A program made the position numbers and the translations under genes. The notes beneath the pieces were generated by a model that did not search any database, had not been told where the DNA came from, and saw only the letters and a program-made list of their open reading frames with translations. This document shows, in pieces, positions 21,440 to 32,369 of a DNA stretch of 64,000 bases. The DNA is from Phascolarctos cinereus (Eukaryota > Chordata > Mammalia > Diprotodontia > Phascolarctidae): the NCBI RefSeq assembly GCF_002099425.1, contig NW_018343955.1:15445001-15509000 (forward strand), in the 5' to 3' direction. Within the stretch, counting starts at the first letter, position 1. Every line of letters starts with the position of its first letter.

Positions 21440-21660
21440 CTTCAAACTGCATTAATTGTGACATCAATTTTGTCCTTTGATCCTTATAACAACACAGTGA
21501 GATGGCCCACATATTGTTCCTTTATAGATGAAAAAAGCAAGACTCAGAGGGTCAAGTGGCTGATTTGACTAAGTCTAGTTACTTGATTAAATCTAGTTCA
21601 GTCCAAACCCAGACCTAGAATCCTGGCCCTTTGCCCAGTGTTCTTCTCACTGCACTAAAG
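21440..21660 (-). repeat. MIR-type SINE, antisense
   Basis: 'ttgatccttataacaacaca', 'ctttatagatgaaaaaagca' and 'cttctcactgcactaaag'. Confidence 0.7.
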
Positions 21661-21664
21661 CCAT

Positions 21665-21915
21665 AGTTGGTTAAGGTTGAGGTTAAGGAGATGGTGGCTA
21701 CTGATGGCTTCTCAAGAGGGACATCTGAAGGACTGAACTTTCACCGTATCTGAGACTCAAAGAGCCATGAAGAAAAATCACAGACATAAACTTCTGTGGA
21801 AGGAAGGGAAGAAGGCATAACGGGGGAAATTCCACTTTTAAAGGAGGAATGTCCTACCTGCTCCTCTTTTTCACAACCCTCTGAAATCAAGGATTTTTGA
21901 CAGCTTCTTGGAGAG
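21665..21915. other. Unassigned non-coding DNA
   Basis: Nothing recognised. Confidence 0.3.
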
Positions 21916-21919
21916 CCAA

Positions 21920-22310
21920 AATGCAGCAGCTTGAGGATATAGTACTGGGCTTTATGATCCAGCCTTGACTCCAACCCACTGCCACTGAGATGACAGTAAA
22001 TTTCTGTGACAAAGCACTCACTATGCCAAAGATTCAGGGAGATTGAGGATCAGAGTGAATCACAGAGATTTATGGCCCCTAGATAAAGTATGTAAAGAGC
22101 TATGCAAATCTGAAAGCACTACATAAGTGCCAGTGATTATTACTGACATTACTGGCATTGTTCTCCAAATCAGCATCATCTTCATCATTATCAATAGAGT
22201 AGATAGAGGATAGTAGAAAGGCTCACATTCAAATTATAACTGCCACATACTAGTTGTGTTCCTTTGGCCAAGTTACTTCTCAGTGCTCCAGGCAACTCAC
22301 TGAGACTCTA
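21920..22310 (+). repeat. MIR fragments, sense
   Basis: One copy lies at about 21920-22160 ('gtaaagagctatgcaaatct', 'cattactggc'). A second, shorter piece lies at about 22195-22310 with 'cctttggccaagttacttct'. Confidence 0.55.
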
Positions 22311-22321
22311 AGGTGGACATC

Positions 22322-22480
22322 AATCAATTAATCCAGAATGCCTGTTATGTGGCAGACAGTGGGTTAGGTGCTGGAGAAACAAAGACAGGAGTGAAATAGT
22401 TTCTGTCCTCAAGAAGCTTACATTCTACAGGGGGAAACAACACATACATATTAAAATATATTAATATGTGTCTTGAATCT
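22322..22480 (-). repeat. L2 3' end, antisense
   Basis: 'atgtggcagacagtgggtta' and 'cctcaagaagcttacattct' are complements of the L2 tail. Confidence 0.75.
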
Positions 22481-22489
22481 GCACAAGGG

Positions 22490-23385
22490 AAAATAGGAAG
22501 TCCCTCATACTAATAAATTATAGGTATGGATCCTTCCTCCCTCCCTCACACCAATATTATTACAACAGAAACCCTTTCTCACCAGAGCATAGTAAGTCTA
22601 GTTGTCCTCTTTATGCTCCCCACCCACCCTTCCCCACCTCATACTAGAATTATTCCAATGATTTCTACTATACCTGGGTTCCCAGAATTTTTCTTTTCTT
22701 TTTTTTCCCACTGAGGATTTTATATGTTGGTTCTCCCCAGCTTGAGTCCCCAGCTACAGGAGGAAGGGAGAAAAAAAAAAAGCTCTGAGCCAATCCTGTG
22801 AATATTGATTAAATGTTCTAAAGCCAAGGAGGAAGCAAAAGACTCTTGGTGACTAAAACTTATGGCTGTCCAAACAGTAAATCTGCCCTGCAATTTTTCA
22901 CTTTCCCCCCCTCCACACAACTACCAGGGACCAAAGTTTAGGCATCTTTACTATGTCATTAATTTTAGTTATGTCCTTAACACAGAGTGACTACAGTCTA
23001 AAGGGGCATGGGTGACAGACAATGTTTAGGCAAGTCCAATTAAGTTTCTCCTGTTTGGAGAACCTTAGGAAGATAAATAAATCATCCACATTTTCATTAT
23101 GGAAACCATTATTTAGCGATGGAGCTATCTTTCCTAGGAAGTCAGCAATGATTCATGTCAAGGGGACAGGAATGGGAAAATGCTCATACTCTGCCTGGGG
23201 GAGCAATCCTCTTGAGGGGAGTACAGAAATAGGGGTCTTGCTTAAGTGATGGTTGGTACTCCACCCAGCACGATTGCTCTTGCCCTTCATTCAAGGTCAT
23301 TTAGTTGAAGTTGTGAATAGAAAAGTTTTCCTCTTTCATTTTCAAAGTATTTTTTTTTCACAGCCTGCATTGTTAAAGACCGAAA
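22490..23385. other. Unassigned non-coding DNA
   Basis: No repeat or gene recognised. Some short A- and T-rich runs. Confidence 0.3.
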
Positions 23386-23389
23386 GATG

Positions 23390-23642
23390 ACCTAGATTAT
23401 GGAGATGATTTCCTAGAGCACTGGACCTGGAGTCAGGAAGATTTGATGTTCAAATCCAACCTCAGACACTCACTAACTGTGTGACCCGGGACAAGTCACT
23501 TATTTCTGTTTGACTGAGTTTACTTAACTATAAAATGGCAATAAAAATAGAACCTACCTCCCAGGATTGCTGTGAACAACAAATGAGGTAATAATTGTAA
23601 AGCACTTAGCACAGCACCTGACACATTAGTAGGCACTTAATA
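23390..23642 (+). repeat. CORE-SINE with L2-like tail, sense
   Basis: 'ggacctggagtcaggaagat', 'cctcagacactcactaactg', 'gcacttagcacagcacctga' and 'aggcacttaataaatctttc'. The final TTCC-rich tail passes without a break into the tract that follows. Confidence 0.85.
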
Positions 23643-24035
23643 AATCTTTCTTTCCTTCTTCCTTTCCTTCCTAAACTCCTTCTTGCATTTCTTCTTTCCT
23701 TCTTTTCTCTGTCCCTTCTTTTCTTCTCTCCCTCATTCCTTCTTTCCTTCCTTCCCTCTTTCCCTATTTCCTTCTCTTCTCTTTTTCCTTTCTTCCTTAT
23801 TTCCCTCCTTCCTTCCCTCCCTCCCTCTTTCCTTCCTTCCTTCCCTTCCTTCCTTCCTTCCTTCTTTCTTTCTCTTCCTTCCTTCCTTCCTTCCTTCCTT
23901 CCTTCCTTCCTTCCTTCCTTCCTTCCTTCCTTCTTTCTTCTTTCTCTTCCTTCCTTCCTTCCTTCCTTCCTTCCTTCCTTCCTTCCTTCCTTCTTCCTTC
24001 CTTCCTTCCTTCCTTCCTTCCTTCCTTCCCTCCCT
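23643..24035. repeat. Long (TTCC)n pyrimidine tract
   Basis: About 390 bases, almost all C and T on the plus strand, with long pure TTCC arrays in the right half. The open frames of more than 120 codons across it on both strands are artefacts of the repeat. It is seeded at the 3' end of the preceding CORE-SINE. Confidence 0.97.
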
Positions 24036-24334
24036 GATAAGGGTGGGGTAGGTAGGGGTAGGTAGTGACTCAGGAGTTTGGCATGTTGAGCCCAGGGCCT
24101 CCCTTCCCTCCCCCAGTGATTTCAGAGAAAGCATTCTGCTTCTTTCCAGGTCTTGCCTTTCCACCAGGGGGGTCTTTTTACAGTGCCACATGGTGAAGAA
24201 AACAAAAAAACCAAGAGTGGGAATACACAAAATAACTTACATATTTCCTCAGTGTCTGGCAAACATTGTGCCTGACAAGAGGAAAGAGAGAAACTGGGAA
24301 TATGCTCATGCTGTAGATAGAGCCTGTGGCTCTG

Positions 24335-24535
24335 TGAGACAATGTAGGGGATTAAATATCATGTTGGCTTTTAGAATCAAACGACTTGAGTTTGAATCCT
24401 AACTCTGCTACTTACTATCTTTATGACCTGGGGAAAGCCATTTCATGTCTCCAGGCCTCAGCTTCCCATCAAATGAAGGTGTTAGACTAGATGAGCCCTG
24501 AGGTCCCCTTCCCTTTCCAGCTTCAGATCTATGAT
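24335..24535 (+). repeat. MIR-type SINE, sense
   Basis: 'gacttgagtttgaatcctaa', 'aggcctcagcttcccatcaa' and 'ctgaggtccccttccctttc' match MIR from head to 3' end. Confidence 0.85.
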
Positions 24536-24539
24536 CATA

Positions 24540-24735
24540 GCCAGCTGTGTGATCCTGGGCAAGTCCCTTCACCTTTTTTGCCTCAGTTTCCTCAACTATA
24601 AAAAGAAGGTAATAATAGTACCTAACTCCCAGGGTTGCTGAGAGGACAAAATTAGGCAAAATTTGTAAAGCACTTACTACAGTGCTTGGCAAATACCAAG
24701 TTCTTAATAAATGCTTGTTTCCTTTCCTTTCCTCC
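24540..24735 (+). repeat. CORE-SINE, 5'-truncated, with pyrimidine tail
   Basis: It begins in CORE at 'ccagctgtgtgatcctgggc' and ends 'cttaataaatgcttgtttcc' followed by a short TTTCC array. Confidence 0.85.
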
Positions 24736-24739
24736 ACTG

Positions 24740-25034
24740 TTGAAGTGAAGAATGGGGGAGGAGAGGTAGAGGCGGGGATGGGTAAGAAGGAATGCCCACC
24801 ATTTTTGATGAGCTCACCACAAGCAAGGCAAGAAGGTGCCCAGGATCCTGAGTTCTGAATTATTCCCCTTCACAGTGGGATTTGGGGTGATTCTTAAATG
24901 GTATTTCATATCCACAGTTCCCATTCACCCTCCTGTTACTTCCTTCCTTCTGAAAATGCTTTCCATTTACTTTATATCTACGTACATAGTTGTCTGCATG
25001 CCATCTCCTCTATTAGAGTATGACCTCCAAAATG
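24740..25034. other. Unassigned non-coding DNA
   Basis: Nothing recognised. Confidence 0.3.
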
Positions 25035-26128
25035 AATAATTTTGATTATGTTAAATTGAAAAGTTTTTGCACAAAGCCAAAGTAACCAAGATTAGGAGGG
25101 AAGCAGAAAACTGGGAAAGAATTTTTACAACCAGTGTCTCTGATACAGTTCTCATTCCTACAATGTATGGAGAACCGAGTCAAATTTATAAGAATACAAG
25201 TCATTCCCCAATTGATAAATGGTCAAAGGATATGAACAGGCAGTTTTCAGATGAAGAAATTAAAAGTATCTATAGGCATATGAAGAAATGCTCTAAGTCA
25301 CTATTGATTAGAGAAATGCAAATCAAAACAACTTTAAGGTACCACATCATACATATCAGATTGGCTAACACGACAAAACAGGAAAATGATAAATGTTGGA
25401 GATGTGGGAAAATTGGAACACTAATGCATTGTTGGTGGAGTTGTGAACTGAGCCAACCATTCTGGAGAACAATTTGGATCATAGAAATGGGAAAAGGACC
25501 CACATGTACAAAAACATTTATGGCAGCTCTTCTTGTGGTGACAAAAAATTGGAAATTGAGAGGATGCCCATCAATTGGGGATGACTGAACAAGTTGTGGT
25601 ACATGAATGTAACGGAATACTATTGTGCTATAAGAAATGATGAGAAGGCAAATTTCAGAAAAACCTGGAAAGACTTATATGAACTGATGCTAAGTGAAGT
25701 GAGCAGAACCAAGAGAACGTTGTACACAGTAACAGCCATGTTGTACAACGACTAACTTTGATAGACTTAGCTCTTCTCAGCAATGCAAGGATCTAAGACA
25801 TCTCCAAAGGTCTCATGATGAAAGATGCTATCCACATCCAGAGAAAGAACCATGGAGTTTGAATGCAGATTGAAGCATACTATTCACTCTTTTTTTTCTT
25901 GTGCTTTGTTTTGTTTCTTCTTTCTTGTGGTTCCTCCTATTGGTTCTAATTCTTCTTCACAACACGACTAATGTGAAAATATGTTTAGTAGGAATGTATA
26001 TATAGAGCCTATATCAGATTGTACACTGCCTTGAGGAGGGAGGTGGGGAGGGAAGGGGAGAAATTTTAAAACTCAAAAGCTTATGGAAGTAAACATTGAA
26101 AATTAAAAATTAATTAATAAAATTTAAA
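25035..26128 (+). repeat. L1 LINE, 3' end with ORF2 C-terminus
   Basis: An open frame to 25588 encodes the end of L1 ORF2. It has the segment after the reverse transcriptase (NRQFSDEEIKSIYRHMKKCS, LLIREMQIKTTLRYH) and the cysteine-rich end (DKCWRCGKIGTLMHCWWSCE). The last ORF2 part and the 3' UTR follow ('gaactgatgctaagtgaagt', 'cacatccagagaaagaacca'), with a G-rich stretch and an A/T-rich end. The 5' portion is absent, as is usual for target-primed insertions. It is better preserved than the other L1s here. Confidence 0.92.
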
Positions 26129-26130
26129 AA

Positions 26131-26873
26131 ATTAGACTTCAGCACTTGGAAGCTAATGACTCGATGAGACATCAAGAAACAATAAAATAAAATCAAAAGA
26201 ATGGAAAAAATAGGAGAAAATATTAGCTATCTCATTGGAAAAACAACTGACCTGGAAAACATATCAATGAGAGATAATTTTAAAATTATTGGATTATCTG
26301 AAAACCAAGATCAAAAAAAGATCCTCGACATCATATTTCAAGAAATTATTAGGGAAAACTATTGTGCTATAGGAGATGATTAGCAGGCAGACTTTGGAAA
26401 ACCTGGAAAGACTTGTATGGACTGATGCTGAGTGAAGTGAACAGAACCAGGAGAACACTGTACACAGTGACAGCCACAATGTGTGATGACTAACTTTGAT
26501 AAACTCATTTCTTCTTAGTAATGCAAGGATCCAAGACAGTTTCAAAGGACTCATGACAGAAATTGCTGTCCACATCCAGAAAAAGAACTATGGAGTCTGA
26601 ATGCAGATCAAAACATATTATTTGCTTTCTCTCTTTTTTTTCCCTTTTTTTGTTTCTTTTTTCTCATGGTTTCTCCCATTGGTTCTAATTCTTCTTCACA
26701 ACAAGACTAATGTGAAAATAGGTTCAAGATGAATGTATAAGTAGAGCCTATATCAAATTGCATGCCACTTGGGGTGAGGAGAGGGGAGAGATGGGGAGAA
26801 AAATTCAAATTCAAAATCTTATGGAAGTGAATGTTGAAAACCAAAAATAAATGAATGAATTATTTAAAAAAAA
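26131..26873 (+). repeat. Internally deleted L1: ORF1 fragment joined to L1 3' end
   Basis: The first 230 bases encode part of L1 ORF1, from the coiled coil to the RNA-binding region (DLENISMRDNFKIIGLSENQ, KKILDIIFQEIIRENY). At about 26359 the sequence jumps to the end of ORF2 and the 3' UTR ('attgtgctataggagatgat', 'ctgatgctgagtgaagtgaa', 'cacatccagaaaaagaacta'). All of ORF2 up to its last about 50 codons is missing. It begins right at the A-rich end of the preceding L1. Confidence 0.85.
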
Positions 26874-26875
26874 TA

Positions 26876-27000
26876 AGAACATGAGCTCCATGAGAGCAGG
26901 GACCATATTTTGGCCTTTGATTACATCTCCAGTACTTAGCAGAGTGCCTGGTACATAGTGAGCACTAATTAAATGCTTGTCAGTCAACAATGACTGACAA
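26876..27000 (+). repeat. L2 tail, sense
   Basis: 'atgagctccatgagagcagg', 'cttagcagagtgcctggtac' and 'taaatgcttgtcagtcaaca'. Confidence 0.85.
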
Positions 27001-27004
27001 TACA

Positions 27005-27405
27005 ATCCTCACTGCTGAAAATTGTGCAGTTGACAAATTGCACAGCACAGGGCAGCCCCCCTCCTGTTCCCCATGCAATGCATAGTCCTCGACCTGTCAC
27101 ATTCCTGGATAGTGAGATCTCCCTTCCCAGATCTGTTCCCTTGGATGAAGAAAGCAAAGATCCACTAAAGAGTGTTGGAGGTTAGTGAAGCTCTTGGAGG
27201 TTTGTGGAGGATATTAGAGTTTCCAGGTTCCTTTCAGGAGAAGCATCTTTAAGAGTGGACTTAGTCTCAAGTCAAGAGTTTCCAAGTTGCATCCTTTTGC
27301 CAGGTCTTGGGTTCAGTTTGGTTTCCCCAAAGACAAATTGAATGTCCAGACTCTGTTACTGGAACTGCACTTTACTGTCACAAAGGCAGATTATATAATA
27401 TATAT
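27005..27405. other. Unassigned non-coding DNA
   Basis: No repeat or gene recognised. Confidence 0.3.
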
Positions 27406-27409
27406 TAAC

Positions 27410-27540
27410 TCCTTTAATCTTTCTTCATATATCATTCCTTCCATTTCTTTAATCATCTTTATTGCTCTTCTTTGGATGTTCTCCAGTTTGTCTACTGATA
27501 TAACAAAAGTGGAATGCCCTTTTCCCAGGGCATCTTCTCA
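27410..27540 (+). repeat. CR1/L3 LINE fragment, sense
   Basis: 'ttattgctcttctttggatg' and 'ttctccagtttgtctactga' match the CR1/L3 stretch encoding ALLWTLSSLS-like sequence. Short and old. Confidence 0.5.
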
Positions 27541-27544
27541 GAAA

Positions 27545-29150
27545 CATAAAGAAAGGATGATCATTTAGGTGTTGCTGGAAGTGATCAGTTAGCTTACTTG
27601 GTTAGACCTCAACGCTATTAAAAAGCCAAGGTTGGGAATTTCATTGCAAGACTGATCAGCTGTCAGCATCTTGGTCAGTGATCCCTTATTAACTGGGTAC
27701 ATTTCCTGATTAGTGGGTTCATACCCCTGTTCTCTTGGAACTTCTGATAATACGGCTATAGGAATTTTTCTGCCCCTCCACCACCAAAAAAAATACAAAT
27801 TGGTTAGAGCTGTTTAAATGAAAAAAGGCAATGTAACAAGTTGGTTTCCTCTGCCTTTATATCTGTAAGCAAAGACTGGAAGACCATTTGTGATGGAAGC
27901 AGTATCCAGACCCCTGCCCGCATGAAAGTTAGGCCTATTTTTCTTTAAAAGCCATTGAAACCATCACTAGACTTAGTTCAAGAGACTAAAGGTCATGCAT
28001 TACTTCTTGTTCTCTTGAATAGAAAACAGCCACAAGTAGTTCTAGGTGTTCTCTGACCTGGTCAGATACATTGGAGAATATCAGAGAATTTATGAAGCCT
28101 TAGAAGTCTGTGGGGGCAAGAACGTGCCAGAGCCAATTTGGAAGAGCCAGTTGTCAAGTTCCCACTGTGGGCCTTTACACCTCAGAAATCAATAAATGCT
28201 ACAAATCAGGGCTTAATTTTTTGTTTTGTTGATTGTCTCAATACAGTGATGGAAAAAGTATTAATAATGCAAATTAAACTTGAAAGTATGGTTTTTTTTT
28301 ATTTTCTGAGAGCTAGTTGTTAAACATTTACCAGCATACCACTGAGTAAAGCACATTTGAATTTCTTGGTTCTTGGTGGTAGACTATTGATGCACAACCC
28401 AGTCAAAGGAGCTTTGCTCAGTAGAATCTACTTGGAGTATCTAAAGTACATATCTTTGTGGAATATCCTTCTGCTATAGCTAAGCAGATATCCTTTTGTT
28501 AATGTTGAATGACATGCAAGTGTCTCATTTCATTCTGATATTGAAGATAAACTGTCAGGGGTCTGGCCTAAATCAGGTCCATCCCAGAACTCCATTGGTC
28601 AGGGATGCTGCCCAAGGATTCCTCTATTAAATACCATTTGGATCAATGACCGCCAGGGTCCCATATAACTCAGAGATTTTGTAATTCTGCAATGAGAAGG
28701 GCAGGAGACTGGAAAAAATAGAGAGCTTGAGAATAAAACTTTGCCTCAGTTTCCCCAGCACCAGCCAGAAAACATGGATATCTGGTCAATAGAGCAGTAG
28801 AGAAGAGTAGCTCAGTAGGCTGTCAAATCTAGAAGAAAATATTTCTTAAGACCATTTGACAACCTTTCCTCTGTTTCCGTACTTAACATGTAAACTTCTG
28901 ATTTTCATTTAGTTTCTTAAAGGGGTTTCCCTAAGGAGTGGAGAATGCACAGGCTAGCCAAAGTGAATATCTGGTCCATTTGGCAGTTATAGTTTTCATT
29001 GTAAATTAATAAATTGGAATTGTGGCTATGAAATCCATCTTCTGTGAGAGTGGTTTAGCATGAATCAAATCTCCAGAGCCTCATCACCCCTAGGTGAAAA
29101 GATAAAATTGAGTTTTGGCATGGAACCATAAGGACTATCATAACCCAACC
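27545..29150. other. Long repeat-poor stretch
   Basis: About 1.6 kb with no repeat family I can assign and no open frame with a known domain. It is one of the longest such stretches here. Confidence 0.35.
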
Positions 29151-29164
29151 AGGTCAGTGACATA

Positions 29165-29285
29165 ATCAATTAGTCAAAAATAAGTTTTTATCCTGTACCT
29201 ACTACATGCCAGGAACTATGCCAAGTGCTAGGAATACAAAGACAAAATTGATATAGCTCCTGCCCTCAAGGAGCTTACATTCACT
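29165..29285 (-). repeat. L2 3' end, antisense
   Basis: 'ctactacatgccaggaacta' and 'cctcaaggagcttacattca'. Confidence 0.85.
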
Positions 29286-29289
29286 AACA

Positions 29290-29550
29290 CAGCTAGTTGA
29301 CACAGCAGATAGAGTGCTGGGCCTGGAATCAAGAAGACCTGAGTGCAAATCCTGCCTCAGACACTTACTACTAGTTCTGTGATCCTGGCCTCTGTTTGCC
29401 TCAGCTTCCTCAACTGCAACATGGACCCAATTATGATAATAATAATATCTACCTGCCAGGACGTTATGAGGGTCAAGTGAGATAATAAAGTACTTAGCAC
29501 AGTACTTGGCATTTAGTAGGTGCTTAATAAATGCTTGTTTCCTTCTTTTT
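29290..29550 (+). repeat. CORE-SINE with L2-like tail, sense
   Basis: 'agctagttgacacagcagat', 'cctgcctcagacacttacta', 'acttagcacagtacttggca' and 'cttaataaatgcttgtttcc'. Confidence 0.88.
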
Positions 29551-29684
29551 ACACACCAAACTGTAATAACTCTAGGAGACCTGAGTCAGACCTGAAGCAA
29601 CCCTTCAGGCTGACCTTTTCTTTACTATACTTCTCATTTTTAATAACTAGAATTTATTTGTTATAACTTCAGGACCATTTCCAC

Positions 29685-30165
29685 AAGCAAGCAGCATGGT
29701 ATAGGAAAGATCACTGGCCTAGGCATGAAGGATACATGGGTTCTGCCTGTCTATCATGATATGACAGCTATGGGACCGGCTAGGTGGTCTAGTAACTAGA
29801 GCACTGAGCTTAGAATCAGGATGACTCATCCTCACGAGTTCAAATCCAGCCTGAGACACTTACTATAGTTGTGTGACCCTTGGTAAGTCACTTAACCCTG
29901 TTTGCCTCAGTTTCCTCATTTGTAAAATGAGCTGGAGAAGGAAATGGCAAACCATTCCAGTATCTTTGCCAAGAAAATTCCAAATGGGATCATGAAGAGT
30001 TGGACATGACTGAAGCAATTCAACAGCATGGGACCATGGACAAATTACTCTTTGAGCCTTAATTTCCTCATCCCTGAAATGGGGATGATAATAATATTGC
30101 TAGTACTTACCTCGCAGGTTGTAATGAGAATCGAATATGAAAAGCATTATGTTGTGTAAATGTCA
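29685..30165 (+). repeat. MIR-type SINE, sense, split by Mar1
   Basis: The head part ends at 'gacagctatgggacc' (29777). The rest resumes 'catgggaccatggacaaatt' and runs to 'gaaaagcattatgttgtgta'. Confidence 0.85.
29778..30027 (+). mobile_element. Mar1-type CORE-SINE, sense, inside MIR
   Basis: Complete from 'ggctaggtggtctagtaact' to 'gaagcaattcaac'. The target repeat 'atgggacc' occurs at 29770-29777 and 30028-30035. Confidence 0.92.
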
Positions 30166-30179
30166 TTTATTTATTGATA

Positions 30180-30260
30180 AATAAATGAAAAATCATTGAT
30201 AGCAATTATTATGTGCCAGGTATGATGCTCAGTGTTGGGACACAAATCTCTCTAAAGAAG
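30180..30260 (-). repeat. L2 3' end fragment, antisense
   Basis: 'tattatgtgccaggtatgat' and 'cagtgttgggacacaaa'. Confidence 0.65.
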
Positions 30261-30344
30261 ACGGATGATACATATAGCCAAGGAAATGTGTCACAGAGTT
30301 ACAGGTAAGTGGAATCAAGGGGCAATTCTGAACCAGAGCACAAA

Positions 30345-30550
30345 GTGATTACAGATCACAGACTCTTTCTTATGCTCATGCACTATTGTAACTGTAAGGA
30401 GCTTTAAAGGCCATATAGTCAAACCCCATATTTTACAGGTGAGTAAACTGAGACCTAGAGAGGTGAAGTAATTGGGCCAAGATCATACACCTTGTGTGGC
30501 CTAGCTGGGTCTCAGATCCAAGGCTTCTTGACTCCTAGTTAAGTTCTGTG
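30345..30550 (-). repeat. MIR-type SINE, antisense
   Basis: 'tattttacaggtgagtaaac', 'attgggccaagatcatacac' and 'agatccaaggcttcttgact'. Confidence 0.8.
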
Positions 30551-30756
30551 TCCAGTAAGTTCATTCCAACAACCAAGAGTTTAATAACACTGAAGAATAT
30601 GCATTCTACATTTACAGAAATAGAAAACTGAACTTTTGTCTCCGTGTGGAACCTTGCGATGACAATCTTGAGTCATTTCATAACAAGTGAACCCTGAACC
30701 ACACTAGTGAGAGGCATTGCGAGGGATGTGCTGGAACATTATGAAAGCAAACAATT

Positions 30757-30905
30757 CTAATAGAATTAAGGACTCTGATCAACTTAATTATCAATAGATT
30801 CTAGAGGGCTGTCTACCTCATGACAGGTGGATGATGTACCAATACACAAAATATGAAATGCATTTTTGGAAATGGCCAATGTGGAAATTTGCTTACATAT
30901 GAAGG
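30757..30905 (+). repeat. L1 3' UTR fragment, sense
   Basis: 'attaaggactctgatcaact', 'ctgtctacctcatgacaggt' and 'tttttggaaatggccaatgt' match the older marsupial L1 3' end also seen at 16580-16740. Confidence 0.75.
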
Positions 30906-30906
30906 T

Positions 30907-31236
30907 CTTTCCTTCTTTCCTTCCTTCCTTTCTTTTTCCTTCTTTCCATCCTTCCTTCCTCCTTCACTTCCTCTCCTTCTTTGCTTTTTTCCTTCCCTCT
31001 CTTCCTTTTCCTCCCTTACTTCCTCCCTCCATTCCTTTGTTCTTACCTCCCTCCCTTTCTCTCTCCCTGCCTCCTTTCCTCCTTCCCTTCCTTCTTCCTC
31101 AGTTCCACCTTCTATTCCTTCCTTCTCTCCCATCTTTCCTTCCTCCTCATCTCCTCCTTCTGTTCCTTTCTTCCTTTTTTACTTTCCCTTCCCTCCCTTC
31201 CTCCTTCTCTCCCTTTTTTCCTCCTTCCCTTCCTAG
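30907..31236. repeat. Irregular pyrimidine tract (CTTCC-rich)
   Basis: About 330 bases of mostly C and T. It starts where the L1 3' UTR normally becomes T-rich. It is less regular than the tract at 23.6 kb. Confidence 0.95.
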
Positions 31237-31242
31237 TAAGTA

Positions 31243-31481
31243 TTATTTAGTTGTTTCAGTCATGTCCAACTCTCTGTGTTTTCTTGGCAAAGATACCAGA
31301 GTGTTTTTCAGTTTCCTTCTCCAGCTCATATTACAGATGAAGAAACTGAGGCAAGAGGATTAAATGACTTGCCCATGGTCACACAGCTAGTAAGTGTCTG
31401 AGGCCAGATTTGAATTCCAAAAGAACAGTCTTCCTGACTCCAGGCCTGGCACTCTGTTCACTGTGCCACCTAGCTGCCAGC
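31243..31481 (-). mobile_element. Mar1-type CORE-SINE, antisense, with 12 bp target duplication
   Basis: 'tgttttcttggcaaagatac', 'cacacagctagtaagtgtct' and 'gttcactgtgccacctagct'. Perfect repeats 'tcctagtaagta' at 31231-31242 and 31482-31493 show it inserted at the right edge of the pyrimidine tract. Confidence 0.92.
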
Positions 31482-31639
31482 TCCTAGTAAGTAGGGTGAG
31501 GCAAAAAGAAGAAAACATTTTATAAATTTTTAAATGTATTTTAAAAATAAAAATAAATATTTATTCAAGGAAAAAAGTACATATAGTACAAAAAAGCACA
31601 TATAGTACATAAAAGAAGACCTGAAATCTAGTCCTGGTT

Positions 31640-31770
31640 GTACTCCTAACCTGCTATGTGTGCTTGGACAAAGAAATCACTACCATTCTGAATCTTGGTT
31701 TCCTTCTCTAAAAGAGGAAGAATATGCTGTTAACATATCTTCCAGCTTCAAAGGCCCGTTAGCATTTTTT
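31640..31770 (+). repeat. MIR fragment, sense
   Basis: 'tctggtttccttctctaaaa'-type CORE words and 'catatcttccagcttcaaag'. Degraded. Confidence 0.55.
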
Positions 31771-32072
31771 TATTGGTCGAAAATTTGTGGCCTTTCACTT
31801 ACAAATTAGCATCATTATTTCTCAATAAAAAAAGATTGTTACATATCAAAACCACAGCTAGAATTTTTTTTCCTCAACCTCTTCCCAATGACCTGGTCAC
31901 ATAGGGTGAAACATAAAGCCAGAGCTCAATTTTTCATGTGAATGGGTGCCTTAAGACAAAGATAGAAGAGATCCCTAGAGTGTGGTCTTAACAGCCTCCT
32001 GGTCTACACTTCCTCTTCCTCACAGAGAAGCTGCCAAACAACAAGAACAACAGTTACCTGAACTATGATTAT

Positions 32073-32075
32073 ACA

Positions 32076-32108
<33 letters not shown>

Positions 32109-32362
32109 AGAGGGAGGAAGGGAGGGAGGGAGGGAGGGAGGGAAGAAGGGAGGGAGGAAGGAAGGAAGGAAGGAAGGAAGGAAGGAAGGAAGGAAGGAAG
32201 GAAGGAAGGAAGGAAGGAAGGAAGGAAAAGAGGGAGGGAGGGAGGGAGGGAGGAAAGGAGGGAGGAAGAATGGAAGGAGGGAGGAAGGATGGAAGGAAGG
32301 AAGGAAGGAAGGAAGGAAGGAAGGAAGGAAGGAAGGAGAGAAAGAAGGAAAAAAGGAAGAAT
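32073..32362. repeat. (GGAA)n homopurine tract
   Basis: About 290 bases, nearly all A and G on the plus strand: GAAA and GA runs at the left, then GGGA and long pure GGAA arrays. Confidence 0.97.
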
Positions 32363-32369
32363 GAATTCT

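Noticed and set aside
23643-24035. Regular short repeats that might suggest a CRISPR-like array
   Set aside because: Unit of 4 bases with no spacers, in an animal genome. It is a microsatellite.
23683-24230. Long open frames rich in Phe/Ser/Pro or Arg/Lys/Glu/Gly over the TTCC tract
   Set aside because: They are translations of a simple repeat. The same holds at 30813-31363 and 32065-32416.
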